The notes: generated by a model from the sequence alone, not told the origin. DNA of 6,786 nt from Roseovarius sp. (GCA_023260815.1 JALQUE010000305.1:1-6786); one strand, 5' to 3'. Shown: positions 1-5,804, counted from the stretch's first letter. Made by a program: numbers and translations.

Positions 1-420
1 GCGATCCGCGAGGACGCCTCGATCAATCTGGCAGCCGTGGCCGAAATGCAGGCGCGCCATACCGACCTCGATATTATCTTGATCGAATCCGGCGGCGATA
101 ACCTGTCCGCCACCTTCAGTCCCGAACTGGCAGACCTGACGATCTATGTGATCGACGTGGCCGCCGGCGAAGACATCCCCCGCAAGGGCGGCCCGGCCCT
201 CACCCGCTCCGACATCCTGATCATCAACAAGACCGATCTCGCACCGCATGTCGGCGCCTCTCTCGAGGTGATGCAGCGCGACGCGACCAACATGCGCGGC
301 GGCAGGCCATTTTTCATGACCGCCCTTGGCAAAAAGATCGGCGTGCAAGACGTTGTGACCGAGATCCTACATCAATCCGGCCTGACCTCTGCCATCGCAG
401 CGGATCAGGACATGCGCTAG
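1..420 (+). CDS. ureG: Urease accessory GTPase UreG, 5'-truncated by window edge
   Basis: UreG is a cytoplasmic SIMIBI-class GTPase that, with UreD/UreF/UreH, delivers nickel to apo-urease. About 139 C-terminal residues are visible; the family is usually about 200-210 residues, so the P-loop and the metal-binding CPH motif lie just outside the window. The first visible residues, AIREDASINL, normally follow CPHT directly. Seen here are the family signature ESGGDNLSATFSPEL, IYVIDVAAGEDIPRKGGPALTRSD, the G4 guanine-specificity motif NKTD (NKTDLAP), and the late MRGGRPF segment. The frame is open from base 1 and ends in TAG at 418-420. The C-terminal tail (about the last 15 residues) is unlike anything I recognise, as is usual in this family. 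The gene would normally close a ureDABCEFG-type operon, and nothing urease-related follows it here. Identification is very secure. Confidence 0.96.
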   Translation, partial: AIREDASINLAAVAEMQARHTDLDIILIESGGDNLSATFSPELADLTIYVIDVAAGEDIPRKGGPALTRSDILIINKTDLAPHVGASLEVMQRDATNMRGGRPFFMTALGKKIGVQDVVTEILHQSGLTSAIAADQDMR

Positions 421-450
421 ACTGGTGCCCCCCCAAAAGGCGACCCGTGC

Positions 451-470
451 GCCGATGACGAAACATCGGC
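451..470 (+). terminator. Small hairpin after ureG, weak terminator candidate
   Basis: GCCGATG (451-457) and CATCGGC (464-470) form a perfect 7-bp stem with a six-base ACGAAA loop, 30 bases after the ureG stop. No T-run follows on the plus strand (CCTTGCC). It could therefore be a Rho-dependent or mRNA-stabilising 3' end rather than an intrinsic terminator. The inverted repeat is certain; the function is a guess. Confidence 0.3.
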
Positions 471-518
471 CCTTGCCGCGCTCATGCGCGCTTGATCTGC
501 GTTAGGGCACTGAAATTC

Positions 519-553
519 AAAAACTGGCCGTTGTTCATCGACAGACAACAGCC
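519..553 (-). terminator. Rho-independent terminator, minus strand
   Basis: Read on the minus strand, GGCTGTTGT (553-545) pairs with ACAACGGCC (534-526) over nine base pairs with one G-U wobble and a ten-base loop. It is followed by AG and a run of five T (523-519). The other strand has no T-run after the stem, so the signal is directional and ends leftward transcription. It lies 14 bases beyond the stop of the small membrane ORF at 567 and about 257 bases beyond the metallophosphoesterase stop. It may end the VanZ-phosphoesterase transcript, the small ORF's own transcript, or both, and it protects against collision with ureG. Confidence 0.7.
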
Positions 554-566
554 TGAGGGTAACGTT

Positions 567-638
567 CTAAAACAGAAACATCACCAGCGCGACAACTGCA
601 CTTGCTCCGACCGTTACGACCAAAAATTCACCGACCAT
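567..638 (-). CDS. Possible small single-pass membrane peptide (23 aa; up to 47 aa)
   Basis: From the ATG at 638 the minus strand encodes 23 residues, MVGEFLVVTVG followed by ASAVVALVMFLF, almost all of which would form one transmembrane helix, ending in TAG at 569-567. A purine-rich AGGGGG lies seven bases before this ATG and could serve as ribosome binding site. In-frame upstream starts are ATG at 653 (28 aa, adding MRGKG, a positive N-terminus that favours N-in topology) and ATG at 710 (47 aa, adding a charged stretch with RDKTARG). A strong Rho-independent terminator begins 14 bases downstream, as expected for a genuine gene 3' end. I do not recognise a family. Against it: the length is within reach of chance, and the terminator could belong to the upstream operon. 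I chose the 638 start for its ribosome binding site. Confidence 0.4.
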   Translation of the reverse strand: MVGEFLVVTVGASAVVALVMFLF

Positions 639-710
639 GCCTTTCCCCCTCATCAAGCCCCGCGCGGTCTTATCCCGCACCAAACGAATTGAACAGGTCA
701 CAGATTCCAT

Positions 711-809
711 ACCTTGTCGCGAACCGATACGGGAATATTCCGCGTGCCACGATGCGATGCGCCACAGCCTGTGACGAAACGCTGTGGTCCGGGGATTCAG
801 CCACCCGCG
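711..809. other. Spacer after the phosphoesterase: hairpin and AT palindrome
   Basis: This spacer on the minus side of the metallophosphoesterase stop holds two inverted repeats. CCACAGC (762-768) and GCTGTGG (781-787) make a perfect 7-bp stem with a 12-base loop and no T-run on either side. GGAATATTCC (732-741) is a perfect 10-bp palindrome lying upstream of the small membrane ORF. They could be a 3'-end stabiliser and an operator or promoter element, but no convincing -35/-10 pair is visible. No further gene is apparent. Confidence 0.25.
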
Positions 810-1748
810 TCACGGTGTCTTGCGGCGGGCGTTCCAGCCATAGTCGATATACTCCCATTCAATCCGGTCCCCCCTCAGCGTGATCGTGTTGATCCCCTCG
901 ACCGTGTCGAAATAGGATCCTCTCCACCAATTTCCGCAGACAGCCCCGCCAGTCAGGAAGGTGGTACCGCGCCACTGAACCGCCTCTGTCACATGCAGAT
1001 GGCCCTGAAGCACAAGGATCAGGTTGTGCCCGGCAAACAGCTTCAGAACCTCGGTATTGTTGATCACGACACGGTTGGCCTGTGCCTGAAACGTGGCGCC
1101 TTGCGTTGCGTTGAAAAACGTCGTCAGAAGCGGCATGTGCAGCATCAGCACGATCGGGGTGCCGACCGGTATGGACGACAGCACGTCGCGCACCCATGCA
1201 ACTTGCTCGGCGGACACCCACCCGTCGTAAAGATGCGCACCGTCGGAAATACGCACCGAATCCAACAGGATAAAGCGATATCCAAGAGCATCGAACGACC
1301 GGTAGGTGCGGCTCAGACCCAAGCGCTGCTTGACGTCCTGCCGCGGATCGGTGGCCGGGGCAGATCCATCTGCGGGCCGCACGCCCACAAGGTCATGGTT
1401 TCCGATCACGGCGTGATGCTCGGCCTCGATGGCGCGCGTCATGGACCTGTAGACATCCCAGCGTGGCGCGGCCTGATCCGGACGTGCGGTGAACCCGCCC
1501 GCGATCAGATCTCCGCCGCACAGGACAAGATCCGCCTTTTGCGCGTTGATGGCAGACGTCGCCAGGTCAAGCGCGCGGGATGTCTCGGGCGCGGTGTCGG
1601 CATGAATATCGGTGTAGAACACCATCCGCAGGTCGCCCCGTTCCGCACCCTGGATGCGCCAGGATGTCCGCGCGAAAACGGGTGACGCCATCAGGCTGCC
1701 GCCGGCGGCGATCGATGTCAGAAAACCGCGCCGCGAAAACCCTGACAT
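810..1748 (-). CDS. Tat-exported calcineurin-like metallophosphoesterase
   Basis: A 312-residue protein of the calcineurin-like metallophosphoesterase superfamily, dimetal enzymes that cleave phosphomonoesters, phosphodiesters or pyrophosphates; the substrate here is unknown. All five motif blocks are present: D47-x-H49 (DIHAD), GGD ending at D80, GNHD (116-119), H204 in LMLHMP, and GHLH (249-252). The N-terminus carries a textbook twin-arginine signal, SRRGFL (residues 5-10), then a short alanine/glycine-rich hydrophobic stretch and a likely cleavage after VFA (about residue 26), so the folded enzyme should be periplasmic. I start it at the ATG at 1748, which overlaps the VanZ-like gene's stop in a TGATG arrangement, indicating translational coupling. 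An ATG ten codons earlier (1778) is possible but would push the Tat motif inward. The family and export calls are secure; the specific reaction is not. Confidence 0.92.
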   Translation of the reverse strand: MSGFSRRGFLTSIAAGGSLMASPVFARTSWRIQGAERGDLRMVFYTDIHADTAPETSRALDLATSAINAQKADLVLCGGDLIAGGFTARPDQAAPRWDVYRSMTRAIEAEHHAVIGNHDLVGVRPADGSAPATDPRQDVKQRLGLSRTYRSFDALGYRFILLDSVRISDGAHLYDGWVSAEQVAWVRDVLSSIPVGTPIVLMLHMPLLTTFFNATQGATFQAQANRVVINNTEVLKLFAGHNLILVLQGHLHVTEAVQWRGTTFLTGGAVCGNWWRGSYFDTVEGINTITLRGDRIEWEYIDYGWNARRKTP

Positions 1749-2998
1749 CACCCCGCGCGCCCCCGTCGCAACGCCCATGTGCAGGCATAGCCCCCCAAGC
1801 CAAGCATACCGACAGCGATCACAAACAGGACAGCCATGTGCCGCCGGTCAAGGCGGACGATCAGATGCTTGCTCACCGCACTGTGGTAAGGCCGGGACAC
1901 ATCCGCGGCGGCCTTCACCTTGGCCGCTTGCTCGGCGGTCCATTTATAGCTCGTACCCTCGATCACCCCGCCGAAATACTCCTCGACAATGCGATTTTCC
2001 CAGTAGGCTGTCGCGAAATACCGCGCCTGCACGGCGCTCTGCTCGGCGTTCGATGCGCGCCTCATATGGCTGTCGCGGCGGACAAGGTGAACCCTTGCCT
2101 CGTGCAGAAAGGGATCGGCCAATGGGGAATAGAGCACCAGAAACTCCTGATATCGCTCGCGGTCCCGATACTGGTCCAGGATGCGCCGCCCCTCCTCGGC
2201 GCGGTCTGTGGACGCGCGGTGCAATGCGTCGGTCTGCAGCCGGGAGCGGAAAAACCCATTGGCCGCATCGCCATGAAGATACCCGTATTCGACCATGATG
2301 CTGCGATCCGGATCGACAAACCCCAACCCCGGCACATTGGCCGCGTACCAGGCGATCCGCTCGGGCGTGTTCTGCAGGCACAGGCCAAGATATCCAAGCG
2401 CCACCGCACTCAGGTAACACAGGCGCCGCAGGCTTGCCAAACCGGGCCAGCCGGAAATCATCCTCGGCCTGACCCCCGCCGCAAGCGCCACCTGCATCAG
2501 GGCCACGGCCTTGAAGTTCAGGACAATGTCCCTCAGATCAAAGTAGCGCCCCGGCACAAGCCACTGAACGGTCTCGTCGATCATCCCGACAAGCGTTCCG
2601 GTGATCGTGGCTGCCAGATAAATGCTGTAATCTCGGATCCGGTGGCTGAACGCCCGGAACAGTAGAAGCGACAGACCACCATATTGCACATAGTGTATCG
2701 CTTCTTCGGGGCTGCCCTGCGCCAGACCAAAGGCAAGATAGATCACAAGCCCCGCAATGCCGACCAGCCAGATCACCGACACAAACGTCCACCGCCTGCG
2801 CGTGGCAAAAAACGCGGCCCCCATCGCCAGCAGGACGCAGACCGCGACAGCATAGGTAAAGACGTCGCTCCCCCACTGGTCCCTGACGAAACCGACACCG
2901 GATCGCACAAACGGAATCGTCACGAATGTCAGCGCCGACCAGAACACCACATACCCCCAGGACAGGGCCTCTTGTTCTTTGGGGGGGCGATCTAACAT
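1748..2998 (-). CDS. VanZ-family integral membrane protein with large soluble insertion
   Basis: A 416-residue membrane protein. Predicted helices by hydropathy lie at about 14-34, 44-65, 71-92, 101-117, 125-143, 158-175, 192-209 and a last one at 387-407. The VanZ core spans roughly 98-175, with DETVQW (141-146), PGR (149-151), D154, D157 and N161 matching the family's D-E-x-x-Q ... P-x-R ... D ... N pattern. VanZ proteins are linked to teicoplanin resistance, and their biochemical role is unclear. Unlike the compact 120-180 residue VanZ proteins, this one has a soluble stretch of about 175 residues (210-386) between the last two helices, rich in charged residues (DPDRSIMVEYGY, then SRL, DPFLHEARVHL). 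ATG at 2998 is the first start after an in-frame TAA; no clear ribosome binding site precedes it. The stop overlaps the phosphoesterase start, and the two form an operon. Which side of the membrane the insertion faces is inferred, not seen. Confidence 0.85.
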   Translation of the reverse strand: MLDRPPKEQEALSWGYVVFWSALTFVTIPFVRSGVGFVRDQWGSDVFTYAVAVCVLLAMGAAFFATRRRWTFVSVIWLVGIAGLVIYLAFGLAQGSPEEAIHYVQYGGLSLLLFRAFSHRIRDYSIYLAATITGTLVGMIDETVQWLVPGRYFDLRDIVLNFKAVALMQVALAAGVRPRMISGWPGLASLRRLCYLSAVALGYLGLCLQNTPERIAWYAANVPGLGFVDPDRSIMVEYGYLHGDAANGFFRSRLQTDALHRASTDRAEEGRRILDQYRDRERYQEFLVLYSPLADPFLHEARVHLVRRDSHMRRASNAEQSAVQARYFATAYWENRIVEEYFGGVIEGTSYKWTAEQAAKVKAAADVSRPYHSAVSKHLIVRLDRRHMAVLFVIAVGMLGLGGYACTWALRRGRAG

Positions 2999-3040
2999 GA
3001 TGGATTAAGGCCAAAACTCATATCTGGAAAAGGTCGGGTA

Positions 3041-3064
3041 TAAAAACGCTGGCATCGCTCCAGC
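3041..3064 (-). terminator. Short hairpin plus T-run upstream of the VanZ-like gene
   Basis: On the minus strand GCTGG (3064-3060) and CCAGC (3052-3048) form a 5-bp GC-rich stem with a seven-base loop, followed by G and five T (3046-3042). It ends 43 bases before the VanZ-like start codon. It could end transcripts arriving from the COQ8-like gene, end a small RNA made from 3065-3340, or act as an attenuator in the VanZ-like leader. The stem is short, so strength is uncertain. Confidence 0.4.
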
Positions 3065-3340
3065 CTGAACCTGTCTCAAGTCGGGAAAATTGTCCTGTCG
3101 GGTTCCGTGCGATACTGCCCCCTGCCGCTTGCGCAAATGCCGTCTGTGAAATGTCGTCTCTGCTATGTGAAAATCGTAACCAGCCACGCCAGATCTGGCA
3201 AGGGAAACCGGTCGCGCCGCGGCGGTCCCATCGGCCATTCGGGGGCAGCTTTGGCCAGACGCCCCCCTGAAATCAGGCCGGATGTCCCCATGCCTGCCGC
3301 GTGTCGCCGCTTGTGTCGATGCCCAGGATGACGGCACCGG
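3065..3340. other. Intergenic region with palindrome, direct repeat and G/C hairpin
   Basis: I see no convincing protein gene between the COQ8-like stop and the VanZ-like start. The segment holds a perfect 12-bp palindrome GCCAGATCTGGC (3188-3199). It also has a direct repeat of TGTGAAA at 3145-3151 and 3166-3172, spaced 21 bp apart (two helical turns), and a GGGGGC/GCCCCC inverted repeat (3241-3246 and 3261-3266, 14-base loop, no T-run). The middle part (about 3130-3180) is more AT-rich than the neighbouring genes, as expected for regulatory DNA. The VanZ-operon promoter should lie here or just downstream, but I cannot pick a -35/-10 pair with confidence. Confidence 0.4.
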
Positions 3341-4702
3341 TCACCGATAGCGTGCCACGATGCGCGTCAGGTTGACCCGCGCGCGCAAACGGGCGGCCAG
3401 AAGGTAGGTGCCGGCGACCTTGCGCTGCACCAGCAACGTGTCGGTGGCGGGCACATGCCAGAAATCCCGTTCGGTCCCGATCTCAAGCCCCATGTCGCGC
3501 AGCCGGATCGCCAGATCGCTGGTGCCGAAATCGAACGGCGCATCGTGGCGCAGCGCCTCCATCCCGGTGTCGATCATCGCAAAGATCACGTCGCGATGAT
3601 GGGCAGGCGTGCCCGCATCGAACAGGCGCAGCTCCAGTGCGGCGGCCTCGGCGGTGGCGCGGTCACGCTCCAGACCGGCGGTCATCAGACGGTGAAACGC
3701 CCCGCGCAACTCCGGCGAGAACCAGCGCGCCGCACCGAAATCCAGCAACACCACCTGCCCTGTGCGCGCATCATAACGGTAATTGGCAAAATTCGGATCG
3801 GTCTGCATGGCGCCGAACTCGAACAGCTCGCGCAGCACCAGATCGATCAGCAGGCCCGCCACCCTGTCCCGCAGCTCTTGGGGGGCATCGACCAGCGCGG
3901 CAATGGGCCGGCTGTCCATGTAGTCCATCGCCAGCACATTGGAGGTACACAACGCGTCATGGCGGCGCGGCACCAGAAACGCCGTCGTGCCTGACAGAAA
4001 CCCGGCAAAGGCTTCAAGCGCATCGCCCTCGCGCAGGTAATCCGCCTCTTCGTGAAGCTGGCGCTTGGCGTCCTGCATCAGCGGCCCCAGATCCAGACCG
4101 CGCGGCAAAGCCCCCGAATAGCGCATCATCGCACTGACATTGTCCACATCGCTGTCAATCGCGGCGCGAATGCCCGGATACTGCACCTTGATCGCCAGGT
4201 CCTGCCCCTCGCGGGTGCGCGCCCGGTGGACCTGCCCGATCGAGGCCGCCGCTATCGGGCGCACATCGAACCGCTCGAACCGGCGCAGCCAATCGCTGCC
4301 CCATTCGGCATCCAGCACGCGGCGCAACTGCTTGGGCGGCATGGGGTCGGCATCTTCGCGCAGCCGGTCCAGAATCGCCGCGATCTCGGGCGGCAGCACG
4401 TCGCCGGCATCCATCGACAAAAGCTGCCCGACCTTCATCGCCGCCCCACGCATCCGCGACAGCTCCTGTGCGACGCGCCGGGCATTGGCCGGGGTGATCA
4501 GCAGATCGGACGCCCGCGGCCTGCGCCCGGTGGCCAGATGCTGCACGCCGCCCGCCAACATACCGCCCGCAATGCCCCCGGCCATGCCCCCCATCCGCAA
4601 CAGACGCGCCACGCGGCCAGACGGCACAGCCACACCGCGCCCGGCGTCGGACCCGACGGGATCGGCAGACCATGTCGCAGGCGGTTCGGGACGTTCGTTC
4701 AC
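3341..4702 (-). CDS. COQ8/ADCK3-type ABC1 (UbiB-family) atypical kinase
   Basis: A 453-residue ABC1/UbiB-family protein-kinase-like protein. Members support ubiquinone synthesis or distribution, probably through an ATPase activity at the membrane. Signatures in order: KVGQ at 90-93 (the KxGQ motif that covers the active site), the alanine-rich nucleotide loop AAASIGQVH (151-159) replacing the usual glycine loop, the VAIK-like lysine K172 in IKVQYPG, EEADY (218-222), the catalytic-loop TDPNFANY (301-308) typical of the COQ8 subgroup, and DFGA (321-324). A glycine-rich hydrophobic stretch at about 37-53 (GGMAGGIAGGMLAGG) resembles the membrane-anchoring, helix-packing segment of COQ8 proteins. 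The start is GTG at 4702, with AAGGA seven bases upstream. The gene is divergent from the B12-binding gene. It lacks the C-terminal helices of classical E. coli-type UbiB, so I do not assign ubiB. Confidence 0.93.
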   Translation of the reverse strand: MNERPEPPATWSADPVGSDAGRGVAVPSGRVARLLRMGGMAGGIAGGMLAGGVQHLATGRRPRASDLLITPANARRVAQELSRMRGAAMKVGQLLSMDAGDVLPPEIAAILDRLREDADPMPPKQLRRVLDAEWGSDWLRRFERFDVRPIAAASIGQVHRARTREGQDLAIKVQYPGIRAAIDSDVDNVSAMMRYSGALPRGLDLGPLMQDAKRQLHEEADYLREGDALEAFAGFLSGTTAFLVPRRHDALCTSNVLAMDYMDSRPIAALVDAPQELRDRVAGLLIDLVLRELFEFGAMQTDPNFANYRYDARTGQVVLLDFGAARWFSPELRGAFHRLMTAGLERDRATAEAAALELRLFDAGTPAHHRDVIFAMIDTGMEALRHDAPFDFGTSDLAIRLRDMGLEIGTERDFWHVPATDTLLVQRKVAGTYLLAARLRARVNLTRIVARYR

Positions 4703-4946
4703 GGGATCATCCTTGGGCTGACGGCCTTAAGGCAATTTTGGCCGCGCGGTTTTCTCATGACCCCAAAGATAGGCGCATCACGCCCTTTGCCCAGAGACAA
4801 TTTCTTTGACGCTTCAATGGGATGCCCCCAACCCGACTGGCAATTTCACGATCAGGTCGTTTTCTGCGATGTTTTTTACCTATAACCGGGCTATGTTGAA
4901 CCACGCACAGCGAGTGTACCACCGTATGCTGGCGAGGGAGGAAGAC
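4703..4946. promoter_or_regulatory. Divergent promoter region between COQ8-like kinase and B12-binding gene
   Basis: This 244-base region must supply promoters for both neighbours. On the plus side an AT-rich tract (about 4858-4887) ends in TATAAC (4881-4886), a plausible -10 box that would give a leader of about 55 bases before the strong ribosome binding site at 4936-4941; no good -35 partner is visible. On the minus side the kinase leader has AAGGA (4714-4710) and a perfect palindrome GCCTTAAGGC (4724-4733). I looked for the PpsR/CrtJ site TGT-N12-ACA and did not find one. Promoter positions are tentative. Confidence 0.35.
4936..4941 (+). promoter_or_regulatory. Strong ribosome binding site deciding the B12-binding start
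   Basis: GGGAGG lies five bases before the ATG at 4947, a near-ideal anti-16S match. The in-frame starts upstream (TTG 4806, ATG 4869, ATG 4893, ATG 4926) have no comparable site, so 4947 is preferred. Confidence 0.7.
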
Positions 4947-5777
4947 ATGGATGATCACGGGAACGTCATCCTTGACCTGGACCTTTTCGCGCAAACGACT
5001 GAACTCTTCGAACGCAAGAAGAGCAGTTTCGCGACCGAGGTTCTGCAAGGGCTTGCGCATAGCGTCATCAGTAAAGCCGCGAGTCTGACGGCTTCTGCAC
5101 CACTTGGCCCGAAATACATCGCTCCGGCGGCACGGCTTGAGGTGTTCTGCACCCATCTTCTCAATGACGATCCGGACGCGGCGCTGGCCCTGATCCAGAA
5201 GGAACGCGCCGACGGGCTGACTGCGCGGGACATCTACTTCGGATATATCTCCGGCTCGGCGCAACGGCTGGGCAAGATGTGGGAAGAAGACGAGGCGTCG
5301 TTTTCGCAAGTCACCAGCGCGTCGGGTTATCTCTATGCGTTGATGCGTGCGCTGCGGCCCATCGACAGGGATGCCACGCCCGGCGCACCGGGTCGCAAAC
5401 ATGCGTTCTTCTGCACCGTCCCCGGCGAGAATCACAGCCTTGGGGTCAGCGTCGCGGCCGATCTCTTCCGGCGTCAGGGCTGGGACATTGACCTCAAAGT
5501 GGGTCTCAACCATAACGAATTGCTGGATAAAATAGCTGTCAGCAAACCGGAAATCGTGGGCTTGTCGTTCAGCAATCCCGAACGGCTCAGCGATCTGACA
5601 CAGCTTTGCGTCTCGATCCGCCTGTCGGTCCCGCAGACGCTGATCGTGGTGGCCGGCCCCGCTGTGGTCGAGGCGGACAAGCTGCAACAGGTGACCGATG
5701 TCGACATGGTGTTTACCGATGTGGACGAGGCCGAACAGCAATTGGCGCGGCTGATGCACATGCGCGGGCGCGACTGA
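4947..5777 (+). CDS. Cobalamin-binding PpaA/AerR-like sensor/regulator
   Basis: A 276-residue protein in two parts. Residues about 45-125 form a helical cap-like domain containing the tryptophan segment GKMWEEDEASFSQVT (W112). About 140-270 is a B12-binding Rossmann fold with the E-x-H-x-x-G motif in PGENHSLG (E151, H153), which supplies a likely cobalt-ligating histidine, then VGLSFSN and VVAGPAV in the places of the family's later nucleotide-tail loops. No methyltransferase or mutase domain and no DNA-binding HTH is visible. This matches the PpaA/AerR and SCHIC group, which in purple bacteria binds cobalamin and acts on the CrtJ/PpsR photosynthesis repressor in response to light or oxygen. 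The position next to a COQ8-like kinase, not a photosynthesis gene cluster, is notable. The open frame extends 47 codons upstream to a TTG at 4806; I prefer 4947 for its ribosome binding site. Cobalamin binding is a strong inference; regulation of photosynthesis genes is not shown. Confidence 0.85.
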   Translation: MDDHGNVILDLDLFAQTTELFERKKSSFATEVLQGLAHSVISKAASLTASAPLGPKYIAPAARLEVFCTHLLNDDPDAALALIQKERADGLTARDIYFGYISGSAQRLGKMWEEDEASFSQVTSASGYLYALMRALRPIDRDATPGAPGRKHAFFCTVPGENHSLGVSVAADLFRRQGWDIDLKVGLNHNELLDKIAVSKPEIVGLSFSNPERLSDLTQLCVSIRLSVPQTLIVVAGPAVVEADKLQQVTDVDMVFTDVDEAEQQLARLMHMRGRD

Positions 5778-5791
5778 CCCAAGCGCGCGCC
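5767..5791. terminator. Weak GC hairpin between convergent genes
   Basis: GGCGCG (5767-5772) and CGCGCC (5786-5791) form a 6-bp stem with a 13-base loop spanning the stop of the B12-binding gene and the 27-base gap to the convergent hydrolase. There is no T-run on either strand. It may be a bidirectional 3'-end structure, but in GC-rich DNA such repeats arise easily. Confidence 0.2.
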
Positions 5792-5804
5792 ACCTGCCAC
5801 CCGC

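Noticed and set aside
492..692. 66-codon plus-strand frame after ureG
   Set aside because: It runs through the minus-strand terminator and the small membrane ORF, has no ribosome binding site and an unnatural composition.
741..760. Sigma-54-like TGGCACG on the minus strand (752-746 area)
   Set aside because: The -24-like element is good, but the -12 TTGC element is missing at the required spacing.
714..2665. Long plus-strand frames (714-1685 and 1580-2665) opposite the phosphoesterase and VanZ-like genes
   Set aside because: They are shadows of high-GC genes on the minus strand, with Arg/Pro/His-rich low-complexity translations and no family motifs.
3005..3337. 110-codon minus-strand frame and 74-codon plus-strand frame (3107-3331) in the intergenic region
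   Set aside because: Neither has a ribosome binding site, recognisable motif or natural composition, and they overlap each other. GC-rich DNA gives such frames by chance.
4703..4946. PpsR/CrtJ operator (TGT-N12-ACA) in front of the B12-binding gene
   Set aside because: I scanned the TGT triplets in the AT-rich part and none has ACA at the right distance. The closest (TGTTGAACCACGCACA) has a ten-base spacer.
4755..5759. 334-residue open frame on the minus strand opposite the B12-binding gene
   Set aside because: It is an antisense shadow. The plus-strand frame has a clear cobalamin-binding motif, domain order and a strong ribosome binding site, while the minus translation is rich in His, Arg and Gln with no recognisable domain.
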